A DNA stretch of 34,544 nucleotides from Microbispora corallina (GTDB taxonomy: Bacteria; Actinomycetota; Actinomycetes; Streptosporangiales; Streptosporangiaceae), in NCBI RefSeq assembly GCF_016863035.1, contig NZ_BOOC01000016.1, positions 1-34,544 of the forward strand. Reading direction: 5' to 3'. Below are positions 15,206-23,131 of the stretch, one piece after another. Under the pieces are notes generated by a model that was not told the origin of the DNA, searched no databases, and worked only from the letters and a program-made list of their open reading frames with translations. Both the position numbers and the translations under genes were made by a program. Positions within the stretch are counted from its first letter, which is position 1, and every line of letters begins with the position of its first letter.

Positions 15206-16257
15206 GGCCGCACCAGGTCGGGTCCGAGGTCGTGCACCGAGGCGACGCCGCACAGGGTGAGCGTGTGCTCGACCTCGTCGCGGAGCAGCCCGAGCACGCG
15301 GGCCACGCCGCGCTCGCCGCCGGCCGCCAGACCCCAGATCACCGGACGGCCGACCGCGACCGCGGACGCGCCAAGCGCCATCGCCTTCACCACGTCAGGG
15401 CCGCGCCGGATCCCTCCGTCCACCAGCACCGGTACGGCCCCGGCGACGGCGGCTACGATCTCCGGCAGCAGATCGACGGCGGCCGGGACGGTGTCGAGCT
15501 GCCGTCCGCCGTGGTTCGAGACGTACAGCGCCGACACGCCGTGGTCCAGGGCGAGGCGCGCGTCGGCCGGATGCGTGACGCCCTTGAGCACGATCGGCAG
15601 CCTCGTCATGCGCCTGAGCAGGTCGACGTGCTCCCAGGAGATCTCCGGCGACATGACGATCGGCCGCACCAGGTCGCCGTCCGGGCCGCCGGGGTCGCCG
15701 TCGCGCATGTTCTCGCAGCGCATGCCCTCCGGCAGGTCGTCGAAGCCGTTGCGCAGGTCCCGGTCCCGGCGTCCCCGGGCGGGGGAGTCCACGGTGACGA
15801 CGAGCGCCGCGCACCCGGCCGCCTCGGCTCGGCGGACGATCGCCTCGGTGAAGGCCATGTCGGGCTGGACGTAGAGCTGGAACCACAGGGTGGCGCCGGG
15901 CACCGCGGCCGCGACGTCCTCGACGGCCACCGTCGCGGCCATGCTCACGATCATGATGGTGCCCGCACCGGCCGCGGCGCGCGCCGTGGCCCGCTCGCCC
16001 TCCGGATCGGCCAGCCGGTGGAACGCGGTCGGCGCCACCAGCACGGGCATGGCCACGGGACTGCCGAGCAGGGTGACCCCGATCCGCGGGCTCCCCGCGC
16101 CGCGCAGAACGCGCGGCAGCAGCGCGAGCCGGGCGAACGCCGCCTCGTTGGCCCGCACGGTGATCTCCTCGCCGGCGCCGCCGGCGAAGTAGTCGTAGTG
16201 TGCGGGGTCCAGCCGGTCCCGGGCCGCCGCCTCGAACTCCCGGATGGTCCGCGGCAC
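15199..16257 (-). CDS. FMN-dependent alpha-hydroxy-acid oxidase/dehydrogenase
   Basis: This is a 352-residue TIM-barrel flavoenzyme of the glycolate oxidase / lactate oxidase / hydroxymandelate oxidase family, which turns 2-hydroxy acids into 2-oxo acids. Visible signatures are the N-terminal YDYFAGGAGEE, PVLVAPTAFHRLADPEGE, Lys225 in IVLKGV, the catalytic SNHGGRQLD with His249 and Arg252, DGGIRRG (phosphate binding, from residue 280) and GRPVIWGLA. The frame is open to GTG 16272, but GTG 16257 has AGGGAGG at a 5-nt spacing and is chosen. It lies 65 bp after the ligase and overlaps the P450 start. Within the operon it may oxidise a hydroxylated acid made by the P450, but the order of steps is speculative. 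Confidence 0.88.
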   Translation of the reverse strand: MPRTIREFEAAARDRLDPAHYDYFAGGAGEEITVRANEAAFARLALLPRVLRGAGSPRIGVTLLGSPVAMPVLVAPTAFHRLADPEGERATARAAAGAGTIMIVSMAATVAVEDVAAAVPGATLWFQLYVQPDMAFTEAIVRRAEAAGCAALVVTVDSPARGRRDRDLRNGFDDLPEGMRCENMRDGDPGGPDGDLVRPIVMSPEISWEHVDLLRRMTRLPIVLKGVTHPADARLALDHGVSALYVSNHGGRQLDTVPAAVDLLPEIVAAVAGAVPVLVDGGIRRGPDVVKAMALGASAVAVGRPVIWGLAAGGERGVARVLGLLRDEVEHTLTLCGVASVHDLGPDLVRPC

Positions 16258-16322
16258 CGACGCCTCCCTCACTGCGGTGGTTGAAGGTTCACCAGTGTTG
16301 GCCGGGAATTCTCAGAGATCGA

Positions 16323-17930
16323 TCAGAGCCCCGAGGACGGGTGCTGCGCCAGCAGGGCCTGCTTGTCCGGTTTGCCGCTAGCCGCGACCGGCACCGCGGA
16401 CACCGTCCTGATCGTCCGGGGGACGCTGTCCGCGCCGAGATCGGCGCGGACCAGCTCCGCCAGGGCGGTGGGATCCGGGGTGCGGCCCGGGGCCGGGACG
16501 ACGAACGCGTGAACCGCCTCCCCGGTCCGCTCGTCCGGCGCGCCGGTCACGTACGCCTCGGCCACGTCCGGGTGGCCGGCCAGCACCCGTTCGACGGGAC
16601 CGGCGTACACGACGATCGCGTTGACCATGATCACGTCTCTGGTCCGGCCGGTCAGGTACAGCAGGCCGGCGTCGTCGAGGTGACCGAGGTCGCGGGTGCG
16701 CAGCCAGCCGTCCCGCAGCACGTCGCGGGTCTCCTCCGGCTGATCCCAGTAGCCCGCCATCAGGAAGGGGCTGCGGACGTGGATCTCGCCGGTGCGTCCC
16801 GCGGCGACCGGGCGGCCCTCCTCGTCGCGCACGCTGATCTCGGCACGGGGATGCGGCCGGCCGACCGGGACGGGCGCGTGGTCCGGCAACCGGGCGAGGT
16901 CAGCGGGAGCGAGCATGGAGATCACGCCGGCCTCGGTCGCCCCGTATCCCACGTAGACCACGGGGCCCAGCCGGTTCACTGCCTCACGCAGCCGATGCCG
17001 GCTGACGGGGGATCCGGAGACCGTCAGCGCGCGCAGGGTGCCGATGTCGACAGGGTCCTCGCGGAGCAGGTCGAGCATCCCGTACAGCCGGGGCACGGCC
17101 GCGATGGCGCCGGTGATCCGGTACCGCTCGATCGCGTACGGGAACAGCGGCCGGCCGTCCTCATCGGGGATCACCGCGGTGCCGCCGCCGAGCAGGCACG
17201 ACGCCAGGAAGTCCAGCACCACCAGGCTGGACAGGGTGCCGAACAACAGGTAGCGCCGGAAGGACTCGGCGAAGCCGGGCGCGATCGACGACCAGGCGCG
17301 ATGGCAGGACCAGTGCGCGGCGAGAGCCCGGTAGGTGAGCGCGCAGCCCTTCGGCCGGCCCGTGCTGCCGCTGGTGAAGGTCAGCAGGGCCACGTCGTCC
17401 GGGTGCGCCGAGACGGCCGGGAAGCGGCCGTCGCCGGGATGGGCCAGGAGGTCGACCGCCCCGGCCACGCCGGGGGCGGGACCGGGCGACAGCACCGTCG
17501 CCGCTCCGGCGGCATGGAGCAGCTCCGGTGTCGCCGTCGACCGGTCGAGAACCAGGGCGTCGACTCCCGTGCCGAGCACATGGGCGAGCTGGCCGGGCGT
17601 GTACCCGGGCCGTACCGCCACGACGCGGCAGCCCAGCACGTGCGCGGCCATCTGGGCGGCGAACGCCTCGGGCGAGACGCCGGTGCTCACGGCGACGCCC
17701 CGGCCGGGGCCGAGGCCCACCTCCCGCATGGCGCCGGCCATGCGCCCGATGAGCTCCAGCAGCTCGCCCCGGGAGACGATCCCGGCGCCGTGTTCGAAGG
17801 CGGGGGTGCCGGGCGAGCGTCGCAGCGCCTCCAGCAGCAGGTGCGGGAACGCCTCCGCGAACTGCCCGGCCGGTCCGCCGGCGGGCTCGGCGCGTTCCTG
17901 GTGCATGGCGCGCGTGACGGGATCGTGCAT
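16323..17930 (-). CDS. Adenylate-forming acyl-CoA synthetase / AMP-dependent ligase
   Basis: This is a 535-residue ANL-superfamily enzyme. The P-loop-like TFTSGSTGRPKG is at about 184-195, GYGATE (A5) at about 328-333, the A7 region RTRDLG at about 411-416 with its ATP-ribose Asp, GRTRDVI at 428-434, and the C-terminal catalytic Lys520 in AASGKPDK. The length suits a fatty- or aryl-acyl-CoA ligase, with no fused carrier domain. No free-standing acyl carrier protein was seen nearby, so a CoA thioester or a free acyl adenylate is the likely product. ATG 17930 is chosen because AAGGAG precedes it by 6 nt. It is the first gene of the three-gene operon with the FMN oxidase and P450. The acyl substrate cannot be read from the sequence. 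Confidence 0.88.
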   Translation of the reverse strand: MHDPVTRAMHQERAEPAGGPAGQFAEAFPHLLLEALRRSPGTPAFEHGAGIVSRGELLELIGRMAGAMREVGLGPGRGVAVSTGVSPEAFAAQMAAHVLGCRVVAVRPGYTPGQLAHVLGTGVDALVLDRSTATPELLHAAGAATVLSPGPAPGVAGAVDLLAHPGDGRFPAVSAHPDDVALLTFTSGSTGRPKGCALTYRALAAHWSCHRAWSSIAPGFAESFRRYLLFGTLSSLVVLDFLASCLLGGGTAVIPDEDGRPLFPYAIERYRITGAIAAVPRLYGMLDLLREDPVDIGTLRALTVSGSPVSRHRLREAVNRLGPVVYVGYGATEAGVISMLAPADLARLPDHAPVPVGRPHPRAEISVRDEEGRPVAAGRTGEIHVRSPFLMAGYWDQPEETRDVLRDGWLRTRDLGHLDDAGLLYLTGRTRDVIMVNAIVVYAGPVERVLAGHPDVAEAYVTGAPDERTGEAVHAFVVPAPGRTPDPTALAELVRADLGADSVPRTIRTVSAVPVAASGKPDKQALLAQHPSSGL

Positions 17931-18114
17931 GTCCGGCTCCTTCGTCTCGCGAGGCACCCGGGCGGCCGGGGTCGCGACGGCTGTCGCCGGACGACGGTAG
18001 ACGGCACAGATCAGAGACGGATCAGAACGCCGCGGGAGTCAGGAGTTCGGTCCCCACGCCGGCGTCAGCGGCCCGAACAGTCCTGGCACGGACGCGGGGT
18101 TCGAGCCGGGGTCG

Positions 18115-18411
18115 TCAGTCGAGCCGGCTCCTGAGATTGATCCGGCACCGCCTGGTCTGCCCCTTGCACGACCCGACCTGGGTGTTCGTCTTCCCGCTGA
18201 TGCTGATAGCGACGTTCTGGTCGCCCTTCACCACGGTGGGGCTGTTGACCGAGGCGTAGTTCCGGTTCCCCCGGGCGTGCCCGCCGTTCCGGTTGCTCGC
18301 GTCGCCGCCCCCGCCCGGGCCCGGCCGGGCCTGGGCCGGCGCGGCCGTGAGGGCCCCCGCCGCGATCACGGCCAGGGCCGCCAGCGCGCAACGCGTCGAA
18401 AGGTGTGCCAT
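18115..18411 (-). CDS. Small secreted protein of unknown function
   Basis: The protein has 98 residues. A signal peptide occupies about 1-29 (hydrophobic ALAALAVIAAGALTA, cleavage after PAQA). The mature chain of about 70 residues starts with a Gly/Asn-rich linker (GGGGDASNRNGG), then a Val/Ser/Thr-rich segment VNSPTVVKGDQNVAISISG, and ends basic (RRCRINLRSRLD). Two cysteines (GSCKG, RRCR) lie close together near the end. I do not recognise the family. The alternating polar and hydrophobic beta-prone segment superficially recalls small secreted surface proteins of actinomycetes, but no chaplin signature is present. ATG 18411 is chosen for the signal peptide; a purine-rich GGAGGG lies upstream. 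Confidence 0.65.
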   Translation of the reverse strand: MAHLSTRCALAALAVIAAGALTAAPAQARPGPGGGGDASNRNGGHARGNRNYASVNSPTVVKGDQNVAISISGKTNTQVGSCKGQTRRCRINLRSRLD

Positions 18412-18523
18412 GTCCCGCCCCCTCCCGTCGGACGCCGCGCGGCGCCCGAGCCGACACATTGGGCATACCCACGCGAACCGGTCGCGAAGGCCCTCGCGCG
18501 GCCGCCCCGGGGCGGACGGCCTG

Positions 18524-18568
18524 CTCGCCCTGCGGCGGCCCGGCCGAGCCGAGCCGCCGCAGGGCGAG
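18524..18568. terminator. Perfect 16-bp inverted repeat, terminator-like hairpin
   Basis: The arms CTCGCCCTGCGGCGGC (18524-18539) and GCCGCCGCAGGGCGAG (18553-18568) pair perfectly around a 13-nt loop. The hairpin begins 29 bp downstream of the stop of the large glycosidase gene and lies upstream of the small secreted-protein gene on the same strand. There is no U-tract, which is common for actinomycete intrinsic terminators. It probably ends the glycosidase transcript and insulates the next gene. Confidence 0.7.
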
Positions 18569-18596
18569 GTCCTGACGGGCGGAAATCCCGGCGGGG

Positions 18597-21500
18597 TCAG
18601 CCGGTGACGAGGTCGAACGACTCCCAGGGGCCGATCGCGTCGCGGTTGGCGATCAGGGCCGACGCGCCGGCGTTGTCGGCGCAGACGTACCTGCCGTTGG
18701 CCTGCGCCTTGAGGCTGATCGTGCCGTCCGCGTTGGCGACCTGCTGGAAGGTCTCCCAGGAGCCGGCCGCGTCCCGGTTGGCGATCAGCGCCTGCGCGCC
18801 GGCGTTCTCCGCCGTCACGTACTTGCCGTTCGACCTGGCCCGCAGGGCGATGGCGCCGCCGCCGAGGTCCACGCGGTCGAACTGCTCGTTCGTGCCGACG
18901 GAGGTCGCGCTCGCGATCAGGGACGAGCCGGGGGCCGCCGTGACGTACTTGCCGTTGGCCCGCGCGCGGAGGCTGACGGCGGAGGAGCCGCCCTGCTGCG
19001 TCCGCACGCGGAGGGCGTCCACCATGCCGACCGAGGTCGCCTTATTGACGATCTTGATGGTGTGCTGCCCGTTCGCCAGGCCGGTCTTGCTGTAGACCAC
19101 CTGCTGAACCTGGCGGGCGCCCGACACGTACAGGTTGACGTTCGCCTGGAAGGCGTTGTCGATGTACACGTCCACGTTGCCCATGTCGCCGTTGCGCTCC
19201 GACAGGTAGTCGACGCCGGTGCCCGTGAACGTGTACTGGGCGGTGGCCCCGACCGTGGTCGTGTGGTGGGTGTCGTCGTTGTAGTCGCCGTAGCCGCGGG
19301 CGGTCGTCTGGTACCAGTTCGCGTCGTACGTCAGCTCGGTGTCGTTGACCAGGCCGCTCTGCGTCGTCCCGAGGCCCAGCGTGGAGGCGGTGCCGCTCAG
19401 GGTCTTCACGCCCTGGTTGGCGGTGCCCGTCAGCGTGACCGAGGAGTACGAGCTGAGCGGCTTGGCCGTGCGCTCGGCGACGTACACCGCGCCGGACGCC
19501 GTGGGGAAGGTGATCTCGGCGGCGGAGCTCGTCGTGACGATCGTGCCGTCCGACACCCGGCGGACCCGGACCTGCTGCCCGCTCCACGGGTTCACGACCG
19601 TGGCCTGCTTGCCGTACAGGCTCTTCACGCCGACGTACTTGACCTCGCCCGACTCGCGCTCCGAGCTGACGAGGAAGCCGTCCTTGGCCAGGAGCGTGAA
19701 CCTCCCCACGAAGGACGCGTCCCCCGGCACGGCCGGGAAGACCCGGATCTTGCCGTTGTAGCTCTGCATCAGCGACTCGTTCAGGGCCGTCAGGTGCACG
19801 CCCAGGTACTCGAACACGCCGTTGGTGTTGTTCGTCATGCCGTTCGGGTAGTTCTGGTACTTCTGCAGCATGGTCTTCATGCCCTGGTAGGCCTGGTCGC
19901 CGAGGCCCAGCCGGGCGGCCTGCACGGCGTCGTTGGACCACACGTTGCCGTACGGGAAGGGCCGCTGGTTCCAGGTGTTCACGGCCGTCTGGTAGTCGGG
20001 GTAGCCGATGCCGGTCACCTCGTACGGCCAGATCAGCTCGGAGGAGACGTTCTCGTTGTTGCGCGTCTGCGAGATCGGCGGCTGGTGCGGCTGGTAGGCG
20101 CCGTTCGACACGACGTACGGCACCAGGTGGTCGAGCACGTTCTGCCAGGTCGACCGCAGCCCCGCGTCGACCCCGAGCTGCTGGCTCACCTGGATCGCCA
20201 GCGGGAACATGCTGCGCACCGCGGCCAGGTCGGTGATCGCGTTGGGGACGTTCCAGTACGTCTCGTGGGAGTTGGAGTTGGCCATGGAGTAGGTGTTCGA
20301 GGCGCTGTCGTAGGACAGCATGGCCGAGTAGAACTTCGCGGTCTCCCGCATGAACGGGTAGGCGACGTTCTGCAGGTAGGCGGTGTCGTTGGTGTACCGG
20401 TACCGCATGTACATGCTGTAGGCGGCCTCGTAGCCGGTGGACAGGATGTTCTTGGTGTAGTCGCTGCCGACCGTGCCGCGCGCGTTGCCGTCCCAGCCCA
20501 TGGTCTCGGGCACCCATATGCCGTCCACGCCGTACCGGGTCTGCGTGTACGACTTCAGCGCGTTGTAGTTCCGGCTGTACAGGTTGTTGTGCCGGTCGGT
20601 GAGGTCCGGGTGGTTGGAGGCGAGGAACGACAGGTAGACGTCGCGCTGGTTCCAGTACCAGTACGCGTTGCTCCACTTCGTGTTGTCCTGGGTCGCCCGG
20701 AAGACGCCGTTGATGAAGTGGAACGGGTAGGTGCCGTAGCCGCCCGCCGCGATCATGTAGGTGGACAGGTAGTAGACGTTCTCCAGGTAGTCGGCGTCAC
20801 CGTTCAGGCCGGAGTACTGCACGAACGACGAGCCCCAGAACGCGTGCCACCAGTTCTTGTAGTTCGTCAGCGTGGTGGCGTACCCGGCCGACTTGACCGA
20901 GCCGAGCTGACTGCGGGCCTGGGTGACGGAGTCGCGGTTCGGCGCGTTGATCCGGCCGGCCGCCGTGAACCAGATGGTGTAGCTGGAGGTCGGCGTGATG
21001 GTCAGCCGGACCGTCCGCGAGTCGACGACCTGCGTCGTGTAGCTCGCGCCCTCGACGGTGGCGGCCAGCGTGTAGCCGAACCCGTTCGGGTCGGACTGCC
21101 CGCGGCTCAGCCCGGCGCCGTTCGCGTCCGCGAACGTCGAGATCGTCTTCCACGTGGTGAGGTCGGGCACGTCGCCGCTGTTGGTGACGGTGGCCGGGTC
21201 CCACATGCTCAGCGTGAGGGCCACGCTGGAGACGCCGCCGCGGGAGTCGTCCACGTGGATGCCCATGACCTCGGAGTTGGGCGAGCCCATCACGGTCACG
21301 GTGCGGTTGGCGTCGTACTTGGTGACCAGGGTGCCGTCGTAGAGGGACAGCCGCTGCTGGTAGGTGGAGTAGCCCGAGTCCATGGCCGGGGTGGTCGCCA
21401 GGTTCACCAGCCCCGCCGCGTAGGCGGACTGCTCGGACAGGTCGACCCCGGACGTCTGCATCGTCAGGCCGTTCTGGCTCCAGACCATGGCGCCGGTGCG

Positions 21501-21716
21501 GCCGTTGCCCACGGTCAGGCCGTACAGGGGGTTGGTGTTGGGCCGGTTGTAGACGATGTCGTGCTTGGCCAGGTAGCTCGCGTGGTCGACGTTCAGCGTG
21601 CCGCTCGACTGGTCGAAGGCGGCGTCGGTCGTCGAGGCGAGCGACGGGGCGGCGACCCCGCCGGCCAGCAGCCCGCCGAGGAGCGCCAGCAGCGGCAGGG
21701 ACCGCAGGAGCCTCAT
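18597..21716 (-). CDS. Large secreted GH95-like (DUF5703-type) glycosidase with C-terminal fascin-like beta-trefoil
   Basis: The protein has 1039 residues and a Sec signal peptide at about 1-28. An N-terminal domain follows, with NPLYGLTVGNGRTGAMVW, which parallels the MPIGNGRLGAMV entry motif of GH95 enzymes. A large Trp/Tyr-rich helical region at about 280-690 looks like an (alpha/alpha)6 barrel (NAYWYWNQRDVYLSFLA, SNSHETYWNVPNAITDLAA). A beta-rich region at about 700-760 carries YNGKIRVFPAVPGDASF. Residues about 770-905 resemble a galactose-binding-like carbohydrate module (GNVDVYIDNAF, GQHTIKIVN). The last 128 residues are three related repeats of the form L(R/K)A(R/Q)xNGKYV, a fascin/ricin-like beta-trefoil. 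It probably degrades a fucosylated or other branched polysaccharide outside the cell; the exact linkage is unknown. GTG 21719 and GTG 21728 are alternative starts. Transcribed divergently from the sugar SDR operon. Confidence 0.8.
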   Translation of the reverse strand: MRLLRSLPLLALLGGLLAGGVAAPSLASTTDAAFDQSSGTLNVDHASYLAKHDIVYNRPNTNPLYGLTVGNGRTGAMVWSQNGLTMQTSGVDLSEQSAYAAGLVNLATTPAMDSGYSTYQQRLSLYDGTLVTKYDANRTVTVMGSPNSEVMGIHVDDSRGGVSSVALTLSMWDPATVTNSGDVPDLTTWKTISTFADANGAGLSRGQSDPNGFGYTLAATVEGASYTTQVVDSRTVRLTITPTSSYTIWFTAAGRINAPNRDSVTQARSQLGSVKSAGYATTLTNYKNWWHAFWGSSFVQYSGLNGDADYLENVYYLSTYMIAAGGYGTYPFHFINGVFRATQDNTKWSNAYWYWNQRDVYLSFLASNHPDLTDRHNNLYSRNYNALKSYTQTRYGVDGIWVPETMGWDGNARGTVGSDYTKNILSTGYEAAYSMYMRYRYTNDTAYLQNVAYPFMRETAKFYSAMLSYDSASNTYSMANSNSHETYWNVPNAITDLAAVRSMFPLAIQVSQQLGVDAGLRSTWQNVLDHLVPYVVSNGAYQPHQPPISQTRNNENVSSELIWPYEVTGIGYPDYQTAVNTWNQRPFPYGNVWSNDAVQAARLGLGDQAYQGMKTMLQKYQNYPNGMTNNTNGVFEYLGVHLTALNESLMQSYNGKIRVFPAVPGDASFVGRFTLLAKDGFLVSSERESGEVKYVGVKSLYGKQATVVNPWSGQQVRVRRVSDGTIVTTSSAAEITFPTASGAVYVAERTAKPLSSYSSVTLTGTANQGVKTLSGTASTLGLGTTQSGLVNDTELTYDANWYQTTARGYGDYNDDTHHTTTVGATAQYTFTGTGVDYLSERNGDMGNVDVYIDNAFQANVNLYVSGARQVQQVVYSKTGLANGQHTIKIVNKATSVGMVDALRVRTQQGGSSAVSLRARANGKYVTAAPGSSLIASATSVGTNEQFDRVDLGGGAIALRARSNGKYVTAENAGAQALIANRDAAGSWETFQQVANADGTISLKAQANGRYVCADNAGASALIANRDAIGPWESFDLVTG

Positions 21717-21926
21717 CACCGTGATCACCCTTTCGTGGTGGTGGCCGCCCTGTCGCCGCGGGACGCGTCACGGCGGGACGGCCGCCTCCGGCCGGGGGAG
21801 GGACCGGAGGAGTGGGGGGTGCGGGGGTGCACTGGGGAGCAGGGGCGCAGCTTGGGACGACGTGAACCGCCCGCCGCCCCCGGCACGAGGCTGGCGCACA
21901 GTCGCCGTCTCAGCACTGTCAGCCGC

Positions 21927-21955
21927 AGTTAACATTGGATGTTTTCGCACGTCAA
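21927..21955 (-). promoter_or_regulatory. Sigma70-like promoter of the glycosidase with operator-like palindrome in the spacer
   Basis: On the minus strand TTGACG (21955-21950) and TTAACT (21932-21927) are separated by exactly 17 bp, a good housekeeping-type promoter pointing at the glycosidase gene. The perfect dyad AACAT-TGG-ATGTT (21931-21943) fills the spacer and touches the -10, the usual place for a repressor to block polymerase. The regulator is not identified in the window. The promoter lies about 210 bp upstream of the start, leaving a long leader. Confidence 0.55.
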
Positions 21956-21992
21956 TAGCTAATTTAAGCTCCGAGAAATCAACAGTTTCCCT

Positions 21993-22006
21993 CGTGATCG
22001 CTCACG
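21993..22006. promoter_or_regulatory. CGTGA-N4-TCACG palindrome in the divergent spacer
   Basis: A perfect 5-bp inverted repeat around TCGC lies between the glycosidase promoter and the SDR gene. It may be a second regulator site serving the plus-strand operon. Short dyads are frequent in GC-rich DNA, so the support is weak. Confidence 0.25.
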
Positions 22007-22255
22007 GGATCGTCTTGAACAGGGACTTCCCTCCGGACGGGGATGTTCGGCGCGGGTTTCCGTGCAGGAAATAGATCGGAGGTGTGGTGGTCCTGATGTA
22101 CTGGTTCGGTGCTCGTCGAGACGGTCCCCCGGTCGGCCTCGCCGGCTCCTCGGGCGGGCTCCGCGGGCCGTGATCTCTTGCTTGACGCGCCTCGCCCGAG
22201 GATGCTGCTCCCACTGCACAAACGTTTTCGCGACATGACAGGAACGGGGGACCGG

Positions 22256-23131
22256 ATGGCGGAGCCGCCACGCCGCGTGCTGGTGACCGGCGCCGCAGGG
22301 CGGGTGGGCCGCGTCGTGCTCGAACTGCTCGCCCGGCAGGGCGTGGCGGTGAGCGCGCTCGACCTGCGCGACCCGGGCGATCTCGTGGCGGACCGGGTCG
22401 TCACGGGGCGTGCCGACGACCCGGCGGCGGTCCGCGCGGCCCTCGACGGCGTGGACGCGGTGATCCACCTGGCCGCCATCCCGGCCCCCACCCTGGGCAC
22501 CCCCGAGGAGGTGTTCCTCGGGAACGCCGGGGGGACGTTCGTGGTCCTGGAGGAGGCGGGGGCGGCCGGAGTGCGCAGGGCCGCCGTCGCGAGCAGCTTC
22601 AGCGCGCTCGGACTGCCCTGGGCGGCGCGGGCCCTCCACCCGGCGTACGTGCCGGTGGACGAGGCGCTCCCGCTCCAGGTCGAGGACCCGTACGGGCTGT
22701 CGAAGCAGGTGGACGAGGCGACGGCCGCCATGATGGCCCGCCGCCACGGCATGACGGTGGTCGCGCTGCGCTACCCCCTGCTCGGCGCGCCCGGCGACCG
22801 GCTGGGCGCGCGGGCCGCGGACTACGCCGAGGACCCCGCGTCCGGCGCCCGTGAGCTGTGGACCTACCTCGACACCCGCGACGCGGCCCGGGCGGCGTGG
22901 CTCGCGATCGTCCGGCCGATCGAGGGCTTCCACGTCGTCTTCGCGACCGCGCCGGTGACGCTCGCCCCGCAGCCGACCGAGGACCTGCTCGCCCGCTTCC
23001 ACCCGAGCGTCGAGCGCCGCGCCCCGATGCCCGGCAGGACCGCGCCCGTGGACCTGACCGCGGCGGGGACCCTGCTCGGCTTCGCCGCCGAGCACCTGTA
23101 CGAGCCCGTTCCCGCCGGGGAGGCGTCGTGA
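22256..23131 (+). CDS. NAD-dependent epimerase/dehydratase, uronate-dehydrogenase-like SDR
   Basis: The protein has 291 residues. The NAD loop GAAGRVG spans residues 12-18, Ser113/114 and Tyr146 with Lys150 (YGLSK) form the SDR triad, and GVDAVIHLAAIP is the typical strand. Its length and the SSFSALG...DPYGLSKQVDE layout resemble uronate dehydrogenases and other sugar-oxidising extended SDRs rather than 4-epimerases. ATG 22256 is preferred because GGGGGA lies 5 nt upstream; ATG 22235 is possible. The stop overlaps the GTG of the enolase-superfamily gene, so the two are translationally coupled. Together they fit oxidation and dehydration of a sugar or sugar acid released by the divergent glycosidase. 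The direct substrate is not certain. Confidence 0.78.
   Translation: MAEPPRRVLVTGAAGRVGRVVLELLARQGVAVSALDLRDPGDLVADRVVTGRADDPAAVRAALDGVDAVIHLAAIPAPTLGTPEEVFLGNAGGTFVVLEEAGAAGVRRAAVASSFSALGLPWAARALHPAYVPVDEALPLQVEDPYGLSKQVDEATAAMMARRHGMTVVALRYPLLGAPGDRLGARAADYAEDPASGARELWTYLDTRDAARAAWLAIVRPIEGFHVVFATAPVTLAPQPTEDLLARFHPSVERRAPMPGRTAPVDLTAAGTLLGFAAEHLYEPVPAGEAS

Larger units (their letters stand above)
21717..22255. other. 539-bp divergent intergenic region between glycosidase and SDR operon
   Basis: No convincing gene lies here. The part next to the glycosidase is GC-rich and purine-biased. From about 21920 to 22010 the DNA becomes distinctly A/T-richer and holds the glycosidase promoter with an internal palindrome and a second palindrome at 21993-22006. 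The stretch from 22010 to 22255 leads to the SDR gene. Frames open through it give low-complexity peptides and are not considered coding. Confidence 0.6.

Noticed and set aside
16321..18026. GATCAGA repeats at 16321, 18009 and 18020 as an operator of the ligase operon
   Set aside because: The copies are short, the 16321 copy spans the ligase stop codon, and heptamers recur by chance over this length.
18115..18411. Chaplin identity for the small secreted protein
   Set aside because: It has signal peptide, small size and a beta-prone core, but none of the conserved chaplin spacing of Gly, Asn and Cys residues.
19062..21932. A 956-codon open frame antisense to the large glycosidase
   Set aside because: Its composition is Val/Gly/Arg/His-rich without domains, it exactly mirrors codon bias of the opposite gene, and the minus-strand product has a signal peptide and clear modules.
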